Of a stretch of 31,759 nt of DNA, positions 23,923 to 30,675 are shown one piece after another. A program made the position numbers and the translations under genes. Position 1 is the first letter of the stretch. The number at the start of each line of letters is the position of its first letter. The stretch is from Bog-473 sp963840245 (lineage in GTDB: Bacteria; Actinomycetota; Acidimicrobiia; Acidimicrobiales; RAAP-2), in contig CAWIYI010000005.1 in the NCBI GenBank assembly GCA_963840245.1, positions 1-31,759 on the forward strand, read 5' to 3'. The notes below the pieces were generated by a model. The model did no database searches, had not been told where the DNA came from, and worked only from the letters and a program-made list of their open reading frames with translations.

Positions 23923-24659
23923 GCAAACCAGGCTCGTCGCCGGACCCTGATGCGCATGGTCGGCACGGTGCGGTGGAAGCACCGGGGCGGCACCAGCCCT
24001 TCGAGATCGACCCTCGGCGCACTCCGCTGTACCGGGCCGAGCGGATGGTCTTCGTCACCGTGCTCTGGGCCTGGTTCCGGCCCAGGGTCGTCGGGAGAGA
24101 GAACATCCCCGCGACCGGACCCGCCATCCTGGCCCCGGTGCACCGATCCTTTGCCGACTTCGGCTTCGCCGCCTTCTGCACGGAACGCAAGCTCTTCTTC
24201 ATGACCAAGGACGAGATGTGGAAGCACAAGTGGCTCGGCAAATTGCTCCTCACCGTCGGGGCCTTCCCGGTCCACCGTGAGTCGGCCGACCGTGAGGCGC
24301 TCCAGCGCGCTGAAGAGGTGCTGCGCCGCGGCGAGCTCCTGGTCATCTTCCCCGAGGGCACTCGTCGGGAGGGAGCAGTCGTCGAGGATTTGATGGAGGG
24401 TGCGTCCTTCCTCTCTGCCCGCACCGGCGCCCCGATCGTGCCGATCGGCATCGGTGGGTCCGATCTGGCCATGCCCAAGGGCAGTGTCGTCCCGAAGCCA
24501 TACACGATTCAGGTGGTGATCGGCCCCGCGATCCCGCCTCCACCTCGCACCGAAGGTGGTCGGGTGTCACGTTCCGCCGTGCGTGCCGCCACCGAGGCGT
24601 TGACCCCGCGACTCCAGGCCGTCTACGACGAAGCACGGGAGAAGACCGGGCGCTACTAG
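23913..24659 (+). CDS. plsC: 1-acyl-sn-glycerol-3-phosphate acyltransferase-like protein
   Basis: 248 residues. Block I is PVHRSFADFGF (H77-x4-D82, the catalytic HX4D), block III is VIFPEGTRR (FPEGT 146–150) and block IV is APIVPIGI, together defining the PlsC/LPLAT family. It likely acylates lysophosphatidic acid to phosphatidic acid at the membrane; a different glycerolipid acceptor cannot be excluded. One hydrophobic segment (about 45–56) precedes the catalytic block. GTG 23913 has GGAGG seven bases upstream and overlaps the cmk stop by 10 bases, so translation should be coupled to the fusion gene. It ends the co-directional array; a convergent gene begins 7 bases later. Confidence 0.9.
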   Translation: MAVSKPGSSPDPDAHGRHGAVEAPGRHQPFEIDPRRTPLYRAERMVFVTVLWAWFRPRVVGRENIPATGPAILAPVHRSFADFGFAAFCTERKLFFMTKDEMWKHKWLGKLLLTVGAFPVHRESADREALQRAEEVLRRGELLVIFPEGTRREGAVVEDLMEGASFLSARTGAPIVPIGIGGSDLAMPKGSVVPKPYTIQVVIGPAIPPPPRTEGGRVSRSAVRAATEALTPRLQAVYDEAREKTGRY

Positions 24660-24683
24660 CCGCCGCTCAGCGGTGGTGCGGCT
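24658..24683. terminator. Hairpin across the convergent plsC and GT2 stop codons
   Basis: AGCCGC (24658–24663) pairs with GCGGCT (24678–24683), and an inner CCGC-TCA-GCGG can form instead. The element covers both stop codons, so it may serve both strands. It has no T-run. Confidence 0.35.
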
Positions 24684-25497
24684 CCTTGCGGACCTTCCAC
24701 CAAGTCTCGAGCACAACGCGCCCATAGCGAAAGCCAAAGAGCCAGTTCTTGCCCTTCTTCGTCGTACCGGATGCCCGCGGCAACCAGACCGTGGGCTCCT
24801 CGCTGACCCGCCAGCCCCGCTTCATGGCGATGATCAGGAGCTCAGCCGTCTGGTACTGCGGCTGGACCAGCCGGTAGGCCACATCGTCGAGCATGCTGAC
24901 ACGCAAAGCGCGATACCCGTTCGAAGTGTCGGTCAACTTGGTATGGCCCATTGCGCTCATCGCCCACGAGAAGACGCGGACACCGACCTTGCGGAAGCGA
25001 TCGGTCGTCGTGTCCCGCCCGAGGACGCGGGAAGCGACGACGAAGTCCGAGGTATCGTCGACCAGAGGCTGCAACATCACCGGAATTTCAGATGGGTCGT
25101 TCTGGCCGTCCGCATCGAGTGTGACGACGTACTGCGCGCCGAGCTCGATGCACAGCGCATAGCCGACGCGGAGAGCGTAGCCGTGCCCGAGGTTCTCCTG
25201 CAGTACGAAGGTCAATGCGCCGGTGTCCTTGGAGACCTGGTCGGTCTTGTCACTCCCGCCGTCGACCACGACGAGCGTCGTCACCGCCAGGCCGCACGCC
25301 TCCGTCGGCATGGCCGCCAATACGGCACCGATATTGTCTTCCTCCTCGTACGCGCAGATGAGTCCGACGACGGGGGAGAGCTTCACATCAGGGTGCCGCG
25401 TATCGAACTCCCGCCGTGACTCCTCGATGACGCGGCGCGCGCGATCAGGGTCGGTGTGGATACTGGCGCCCGAGGTGGCGCCGCGGCGCGCGATCAA
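24667..25497 (-). CDS. Family 2 glycosyltransferase (dolichyl-phosphate mannose synthase-like)
   Basis: 276 residues. The GT-A fold is plain: LICAYEEEDNIGAVLAAMP, then VVDGGSDKTDQ, the ENLGHGYALRVGYAL stretch and the DxD-type LDADGQNDPSEIP (128–130), with NGYRALR later. This pattern matches DPM1/polyprenyl-phosphate sugar synthases, which load a sugar from a nucleotide donor onto a polyprenyl phosphate at the inner membrane face. No C-terminal membrane segments are seen, so it would be peripheral. Such donors feed GT87 or GT-C enzymes like the one at the left end of the window, but that link is only suggestive. The TTG at 25497 overlaps the stop of the upstream HD gene (TTGA), so translation is probably coupled. 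Confidence 0.85.
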   Translation of the reverse strand: MIARRGATSGASIHTDPDRARRVIEESRREFDTRHPDVKLSPVVGLICAYEEEDNIGAVLAAMPTEACGLAVTTLVVVDGGSDKTDQVSKDTGALTFVLQENLGHGYALRVGYALCIELGAQYVVTLDADGQNDPSEIPVMLQPLVDDTSDFVVASRVLGRDTTTDRFRKVGVRVFSWAMSAMGHTKLTDTSNGYRALRVSMLDDVAYRLVQPQYQTAELLIIAMKRGWRVSEEPTVWLPRASGTTKKGKNWLFGFRYGRVVLETWWKVRKEPHHR

Positions 25498-26036
25498 AAT
25501 GTCCGAGGCGTGGCGAAGACCTGGCGCACCAAGGGCTCGAAGTGCGACAGAGGCTTGGTGGGGTAGTCAGGGTCGAAGCTGATCTGGTCCCACTCGTCGG
25601 CGAACTGCTCCGCCAACCCATACCACGGCGCGCCCGCATACCTGTTGCGGGCGTCGGGATCCTGCCCCAGGTACTCGTAGTAATGCCTTCCCTGGAAATC
25701 CTGGTGGGCCTCGATCATGTGGTAGGTGTCCTCGCTGACGTACGGGCGCAGGATCTCGGCCGCGATGCGGGGATGGTTCATCACCGAGACGGCTTTGCCG
25801 ATGTCGTGGCACAGCGATGCCACCACGACTTCCTCGGAGGCACCTGCCTCCTCGGCGCGCGTCGCAGTCTGCAACGAGTGCACCAGCTGATCGACCTCGA
25901 AGCCATCGGTGATGGCTTCGAGCGACGCCAGCATCGCGAGCACCCGCTCGGCGACTCGGGGCTGGTGTTCCATCGACTCGACGATGATGTGCTGCCACTG
26001 CTCGGCCGTCGATTCGTCCATCCGGGTGAACGTCAT
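25494..26036 (-). CDS. HD-domain protein resembling diiron oxygenases (PhnZ/MIOX-like)
   Basis: 180 residues. An HD-type helical core has H53 (LVHSLQTA), H77-D78 (SLCHDIGK), H88 (NHPRIAAEIL), H111 (IEAHQDFQGRHY) and D150 (EWDQISFDPDYPT). This set of four His and two Asp, with the C-terminal stretch DYPTKPLSHFEPLVRQVF, resembles the mixed-valence diiron HD enzymes PhnZ and myo-inositol oxygenase more than an ordinary HD phosphohydrolase. If so, it could oxidatively cleave a C–C or C–P bond; the substrate is unknown. This is inference from ligand pattern. ATG 26036 lies 24 bases after ispH, and the GT2 gene overlaps its stop. No phosphonate gene is in the window. Confidence 0.75.
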   Translation of the reverse strand: MTFTRMDESTAEQWQHIIVESMEHQPRVAERVLAMLASLEAITDGFEVDQLVHSLQTATRAEEAGASEEVVVASLCHDIGKAVSVMNHPRIAAEILRPYVSEDTYHMIEAHQDFQGRHYYEYLGQDPDARNRYAGAPWYGLAEQFADEWDQISFDPDYPTKPLSHFEPLVRQVFATPRTF

Positions 26037-26060
26037 GCTGCAATCATCGCGCTGCGGAGC

Positions 26061-27113
26061 TCAGGAGGCCAGCAGGTCGAGTACGTCGGCCGCGGAGACC
26101 GAGCGATCCTCTGCCGCCGGATCGGAACGGACCGGACGGGCCTGTCCGGCGAAGAAGCCCAGTACGGAGCCCACGGCTCGCAGGAGTTCACGAAGCTCCG
26201 GTGGAGGCGGGAAGTACTCGTCCTCGGTGGTGACCGTGATCTCGGTCACACCCTGGGAGGGGGCGAGGCGGGCGATGACCTCGTCTACCAGGGCTTCGGG
26301 CGCTGAGGCACCCGCTGTCACGCCGATCGTGCCGGTGAGGTCACCGGGGAGTTCGTCGGCCTCATTGATGCGCAGAACCCTCGGGCAGCCGCCCGCCCGG
26401 GCCACCTTCTCGAGCGCCACGGTGTTTGAGGAATTCGCCGAACCGATCACCACCACCGCATCGGACTCCGAGGCGATCGCCTTCAGGGCGGCCTGGCGGT
26501 TCGTGGTCGCGAAGCACAGATCACTCCGGTTGGGCATCCAGAGGTCGGGGAAGCGCTCGCGGGCGGCCTCCATGAGGCCGCGCCACTCGTCGTGGCTGAG
26601 GGTGGTCTGGGCCAGCAGGGCGACGGGTGTGCCCTGGTCGGCCAGTCCCTCCAGGGCCTCGAGGTCCTCTTCGTGCTGGAGAAGTCGCACCGATTGGGGA
26701 GCGACGGCCATCGTGCCCACCGCCTCTTCATGGCCGGCGTGGCCGACGTAGAGGACGGTGTATCCCTTCCGACTCCGCACCTTGAGCTCGTGGTGCACCT
26801 TGGTCACAAGCGGACAGACGGCGTCAACCACGACGCCGCCCTGCGCCCTGGCGGCCGCCACGACCGCCGGAGCCGAGCCGTGGGCGCTGAGCATCAGGGG
26901 CGCACCCTCAGGCACGTCGGCCACGTCGTCGACGAAGACGACACCCTGGTCACGGAAGCGCTCGACCACATGACGGTTGTGGACGATCTCGTGGTAGCAG
27001 TAGACCGGCGGCTCGAAGACCCGGACCATCCAGGCCAGGGCCTTGATCGCCTTCTCGACGCCTGCGCAGAACCCCCGCGGCTCCGCCAGCATCACTCGGT
27101 CGACTCCGGGCAC
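26061..27113 (-). CDS. ispH: 4-hydroxy-3-methylbut-2-enyl diphosphate reductase
   Basis: 350 residues. The three Cys that hold the iron–sulfur cluster are C16 (EPRGFCAGV), C100 (DAVCPLVTK) and C200 (DLCFATTNRQ). Other family marks are HEIVHN, LSAHGSAP, VGHAGHEEAVGT and SSNTVALEKVA. It performs the last step of the methylerythritol phosphate pathway, making IPP and DMAPP. The tail after about residue 325 is extra and acidic. GTG 27113 is the start, with a TANNNT element 7 bases upstream and no ribosome site; an internal ATG at 27092 would remove only a few residues before the first Cys. It heads a three-gene minus-strand unit with the HD and GT2 genes. Confidence 0.95.
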   Translation of the reverse strand: MPGVDRVMLAEPRGFCAGVEKAIKALAWMVRVFEPPVYCYHEIVHNRHVVERFRDQGVVFVDDVADVPEGAPLMLSAHGSAPAVVAAARAQGGVVVDAVCPLVTKVHHELKVRSRKGYTVLYVGHAGHEEAVGTMAVAPQSVRLLQHEEDLEALEGLADQGTPVALLAQTTLSHDEWRGLMEAARERFPDLWMPNRSDLCFATTNRQAALKAIASESDAVVVIGSANSSNTVALEKVARAGGCPRVLRINEADELPGDLTGTIGVTAGASAPEALVDEVIARLAPSQGVTEITVTTEDEYFPPPPELRELLRAVGSVLGFFAGQARPVRSDPAAEDRSVSAADVLDLLAS

Positions 27114-27119
27114 AAAGTC

Positions 27120-27140
27120 CAGGTTATCGGCAGTAACCTG
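27120..27140. promoter_or_regulatory. Divergent leaderless promoter pair forming a perfect inverted repeat (ispH / DUF512)
   Basis: CAGGTTA (27120–27126) and TAACCTG (27134–27140) are perfect 7-bp arms around 7 bases. Each arm contains TAACCT, a TANNNT -10 hexamer. One ends 6 bases before ATG 27146 (plus), the other 7 bases before GTG 27113 (minus). The region could be two face-to-face -10 boxes, an operator, or both. Confidence 0.55.
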
Positions 27141-27145
27141 TGGGT

Positions 27146-28530
27146 ATGTCAGCTCCCACGGTGACTTCGGTCACCGAGGCGTCGCCGGCTGCCCGGGCCG
27201 GTCTGGCCGTGGGAGACGAGCTCCTCAGCATTGACGGGCACGAGCCGCGCGACGTCATCGATTTTCAACGCCTCAGCGACGCGAGTGACCCCAGCGTCCT
27301 CGTTCGCCGTGGCGGTGCGCCCCTGCCCCGGGTCGTGCGGGTTGACAAGGACGCCGGCGAGCCGCTCGGGGTCGAGGTCTCCTCGGCCGTCTTCGACCGG
27401 ATCCGCACCTGCGACAACCACTGTGCGTTCTGCTTCATCTACCAGTTGCCCAAAGGTATGCGGCGCAGCCTGTATCTCAAGGACGACGACTACCGGTTGT
27501 CGTTCCTCTACGGCAACTTCACGACCCTCACGCGGTTCACCGAGCTCGATGCCGAGCGCATCCTGACCGAACGCCTCGGACCTTTGTTCGTGTCCATCCA
27601 TACGACCGACCCCGAGCTGCGGGCGCACATGTTGCGCAATCCGAAGGGAGCCACCAGCCTGCGCTGGCTCCAGGTCCTCCTCGACGGAGGGATCGAGGTG
27701 CACGGCCAGATCGTCGTGTGCCCAGGCGTCAACGACGGCGCCGCGCTCGAAGACACCCTGGCCGGGATCCTGGACCGTTATCCGGCGCTGTCCAGCGTGG
27801 GGGCAGTGCCGCTCGGACTCAGTCGCTACTCCAAGGAGCCCGAGATGCGCCCGCACACCCTCGAAGAGGCCCAAGGGGTCCTCGACACCATCGAGGCGTG
27901 GCAACGCCTCTACAAGAAGGCGTTGGGTCGCCGCATGGTCTTCGCCGCCGACGAGTACTACCTGTTGGCGGGGCGCGACCTTCCTCTGGCCCACAGCTAC
28001 GACGGCTATCCGCAGCACGAGAACGGCATCGGTATGGCACGGGCATTCGTCGAGTCCTTCTCGCGTCCCGCGTCGAGTGGTCCCGGTGGCGTACGCCACG
28101 GGTTCTTTGCCTCGGTGGACTCCGCACCCGCCGAGGGCTACCGCGCCCGCGCGCTCCGGCCATGCCTGCGGGTGCCGACACTCGGCCCATCACCATCCTC
28201 ACCGGCACGTACGGTGCCCGCGTGTTGGGTCCTCTGGTGGCAGGTCATCAGCGTCACGATGTCGAGCTGCGGGCCGTCTCCAACGAGTTCTTCGGGGGCA
28301 ACATCGGGGTTGCAGGCCTGCTCACCGGTGAGGACCTGGCCCGTGCCCTGGCCAGCGTCCCCGTCAGTTCACGCTGCCTGTTGCCCGATGCATGCCTCAA
28401 CGAAGGTCGTTTCCTCGATGGCCTGACCCTGGCAGACCTGCCGAGGCCGGTCGAGGTCGTGCCCACCGAAGGAGCTTCGCTCCGGCTGGCAATCGACGGG
28501 ACATCCTTCCGGCCGGTCTGCGGATCATGA
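27146..28530 (+). pseudogene. PDZ–radical SAM DUF512 protein (TIGR03279-like), one frameshift
   Basis: An N-terminal PDZ-like domain (SVTEASPAARAGLAVGDELLSIDG, 1 to about 75) leads to a radical SAM core with C89, C93 and C96 in RTCDNHCAFCF (CX3CX2C), which should bind a 4Fe-4S cluster, then FVSIHTTDPELR and QIVVCPGVNDG. The C-terminal DUF512 part (PITILTGTYGARVLGPLV… VSNEFFGGNIGVAGLLTGEDLARAL…) lies in another frame. One missing C in the run 28146–28148 explains the shift and would give a corrected protein of about 461 residues. The DUF512 function is unknown. The last codon overlaps the der start (ATGA), so expression is probably coupled to der. ATG 27146 was chosen for its leaderless -10; GTG 27140 is in frame. 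Confidence 0.85.
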
Positions 28531-29861
28531 GCCCGATGGTCGTTGTGGCCGGACGCCCGAACGTCGGCAAGTCATCCCTCGTCAACCGAATCGTGGGCGC
28601 GCGCGCCGCTGTCGTGGAGGAAGAGCAGGGGGTCACCCGCGATCGCAAAGAGCTCTCAGCGGAGTGGTCCGGCGTTCCGTTCTCGATCATGGACACCGGG
28701 GGGTGGCTCGCTGCGGGTGACTCGCTCGAAGCCAAGGTCAGCGAGCAGGCGGAGCGGGCCCTCGCCGAGGCCGACGTGATTCTCATGGTGGTGGACGTAA
28801 CGACCGGTGTGACCGAGGAGGATCTCGCCGCGGCCAAGGTCATCCGCCGGGCCGGCCCGCCGGTGCGGCTCGTCGTCAACAAGGTCGACGGCGCCAACCG
28901 CGAAACGGCAGCCTGGGAGTTCGTCTCCCTCGGCTTGGGTGATCCGTATCCCGTGAGCTCGCTGCACGGCCGAGGGACCGGCGACCTCCTCGATGAGGTC
29001 GTGGCTTTGCTCCCGGTGCCGCTTCCCGAAGACGAAGAGGGTAGCTCGGCGCTCCGCGCGGGGGAAGGCCGCGGCCGGGGGGACAGCGTCCCGGGAACGC
29101 CGAGCGTTGCCATCATCGGCCGACCCAACGTCGGGAAGTCGACGCTCTTCAATCGTCTTCTGGGTGAGGAACGCTCGATCGTGCACGACATGCCGGGCAC
29201 CACCCGCGACGCCATCGACACGGTCGTCGAGACGCCGGACGGACCGGTTCGGTTCATCGACACTGCCGGTCTGCGCCGACCCTCCAAAACCGACCGTGGC
29301 ACGGAACAACACTCGACGATGCGCGCCCTGCGCGCGCTCGAACGCGCCGACGTCGCTGTTCTGGTCATCGACGCCACCATCGGGGCGTCGCATCAGGATC
29401 AGCGGCTCGCCGAGCGGATCGGTGTTTCGGGGTGTCCGACCATCGTGGCGCTGAACAAATGGGACCAGGTGCCCATTGATGATCGCGACGAGGTTCTTGC
29501 CGGCGTCGGAGACCGCCTTGCGTTCCTGGGCGCGGCACCGGTGCTCAAGATCTCCGCACTGTCCGGCAAGGGTGTGCAGCGCATCCTCCCCGCACTGCGC
29601 GATTGCGTGACGGCCTACCACCAGCGGGTGCCTACCGGGACCCTCAATCGGACCGTGCAGGAACTGCAGAACCGTCAGGCCGCTCCCCGGGCCAAGATCC
29701 GCTACATCGTCCAGGGCGCCATCGACCCCCCGACGTTCACGCTCTTCACGAACGGCCGGTTGCCCCAGACGTATCTCCGGTACTTGGAGCGAGGCATCAG
29801 AGAGCGTTTCGACCTTGGCGCGACACCGATGAAGTTGCGGGTGAGGATCGGGGGGAAGTGA
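28527..29861 (+). CDS. der: Ribosome biogenesis GTPase Der
   Basis: 444 residues with the tandem GTPase layout unique to Der (EngA). G-domain 1 has G1 GRPNVGKSS (9–17), MDTGG and NKVD. G-domain 2 has G1 GRPNVGKST (from 198), DTAGLRRPSK and NKWD. A KH-like C-terminal domain (about 355–444) ends RFDLGATPMKLRVRIGGK. Der is needed for 50S subunit maturation. A Glu/Gly/Arg-rich linker joins the two G domains. The start ATG 28527 overlaps the DUF512 stop. The DUF512–der adjacency recurs in other phyla as I recall, which suggests a link between the radical SAM protein and ribosome assembly. Confidence 0.96.
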   Translation: MSPMVVVAGRPNVGKSSLVNRIVGARAAVVEEEQGVTRDRKELSAEWSGVPFSIMDTGGWLAAGDSLEAKVSEQAERALAEADVILMVVDVTTGVTEEDLAAAKVIRRAGPPVRLVVNKVDGANRETAAWEFVSLGLGDPYPVSSLHGRGTGDLLDEVVALLPVPLPEDEEGSSALRAGEGRGRGDSVPGTPSVAIIGRPNVGKSTLFNRLLGEERSIVHDMPGTTRDAIDTVVETPDGPVRFIDTAGLRRPSKTDRGTEQHSTMRALRALERADVAVLVIDATIGASHQDQRLAERIGVSGCPTIVALNKWDQVPIDDRDEVLAGVGDRLAFLGAAPVLKISALSGKGVQRILPALRDCVTAYHQRVPTGTLNRTVQELQNRQAAPRAKIRYIVQGAIDPPTFTLFTNGRLPQTYLRYLERGIRERFDLGATPMKLRVRIGGK

Positions 29862-29874
29862 GCAGCCGGTCCTG

Positions 29875-30078
29875 ATGGCGTGGTGCGAGGAGTGCGACGC
29901 GCTCGTCGAAGACGAGGATCTGGGCGAGGAAGGCGAGTGCCCCACGTGCGGCACGATTCTGGCCGAGCAGGAGCGCAAGCCGATCCCCTGGTACTTCAAG
30001 GCGATGCTGATCGCCAGCGTGATCTATCTGGGCTATCGCGGTTATCAGGGCGTGACCTGGATCGCTGCCCACGTGTAG
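29875..30078 (+). CDS. Small zinc-ribbon membrane peptide
   Basis: 67 residues. CEEC (C4, C7) and CPTC (C22, C25) form a zinc ribbon, joined by an acidic loop rich in Glu and Asp. A single hydrophobic segment follows (about 40–57, WYFKAMLIASVIYLGYRGY), preceded by basic residues ERK, so the ribbon should face the cytoplasm. I do not recognise a named family. It starts 13 bases after der, on the same strand, and its stop TAG forms part of the candidate -10 of the next gene. Confidence 0.75.
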   Translation: MAWCEECDALVEDEDLGEEGECPTCGTILAEQERKPIPWYFKAMLIASVIYLGYRGYQGVTWIAAHV

Positions 30079-30081
30079 CGT
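30076..30081 (+). promoter_or_regulatory. Putative -10 element of the gamma-carbonic-anhydrase-like gene
   Basis: TAGCGT (TANNNT) overlaps the upstream stop codon and ends 8 bases before ATG 30090. It is weaker than the other cases because the stop itself supplies TAG. Confidence 0.3.
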
Positions 30082-30089
30082 CGGCCGCC

Positions 30090-30608
30090 ATGCCAATCTA
30101 CGAACTTGAAGGCGTGACACCGCGGATTGATGTCGATGCCTTCATACACCCCGACGCGATCGTGATCGGCGACGTGGTGATCGGCCCCGAATCCAGCGTC
30201 TGGCCGAGTGCCGTCCTTCGCGGCGACTACGGGACCATCACCATCGGCGCCGGCTCTTCCATTCAGGACGGGAGCGTCGTCCACGCTGGCCCCGGTTTCC
30301 CCACCATCATCGGCAACGGCTGCGTGGTTGGCCACCTGACCCATCTGGAGGGTTGCACCCTCGAGGATGAGTCATTGGCGGGCTCGGGCAGCGTGGTGCT
30401 CCACTGGGCCGTGATCGGTCGTGGCGCAACGGTCGGCGCGAACGCGGTGGTGCCGAATCACATGGTCGTACCCCCTGGCGCACTGGCCCTGGGCGTGCCG
30501 GCCAAGATCCTCGAGGACAGGTCGGACGTGCCGATGATCCGGTTCTCGGCAGCCGAGTACGTCAGCAACGCCAAGCGCTACCGGGCGTCCCTTCGACGTC
30601 TGGACTGA
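30090..30608 (+). CDS. Gamma-carbonic anhydrase-like left-handed beta-helix protein
   Basis: 172 residues of hexapeptide repeats (IHPDAIVIGDVVIGPESSVWPSAVLRGDYGTITIG…) forming a trimeric left-handed beta-helix, plus a C-terminal helix. Family residues present are RGD (Arg and Asp near the zinc), QDGSVVH (Gln and the first zinc His) and VVGH (second His). The usual GHxxxxHGC is GHLTHLEGC here: the third ligand position holds Glu and a His sits two residues earlier. I recall this variant from other actinobacterial members; whether they hydrate CO2 is unclear. ATG 30090 gives the standard N-terminus. The gene is co-directional with the zinc-ribbon peptide, 11 bases downstream. Confidence 0.85.
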   Translation: MPIYELEGVTPRIDVDAFIHPDAIVIGDVVIGPESSVWPSAVLRGDYGTITIGAGSSIQDGSVVHAGPGFPTIIGNGCVVGHLTHLEGCTLEDESLAGSGSVVLHWAVIGRGATVGANAVVPNHMVVPPGALALGVPAKILEDRSDVPMIRFSAAEYVSNAKRYRASLRRLD

Positions 30609-30625
30609 TCTCTACCTCGGAGATT

Positions 30626-30647
30626 CCCGGCAGCGAGCTTCGCCGGG
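30626..30647. terminator. Possible hairpin between convergent genes
   Basis: CCCGGC and GCCGGG are perfect 6-bp arms around 10 bases, within the 67-base gap between the gamma-CA-like gene and the convergent esterase. It has no T-run. Confidence 0.3.
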
Positions 30648-30675
30648 TCCGAATCGAGCGTGTCCTCGCGCCGGC

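Noticed and set aside
28531..29380. Minus-strand frame opposite der
   Set aside because: Ser/Arg-rich shadow with no family resemblance; der is unambiguous on the plus strand.
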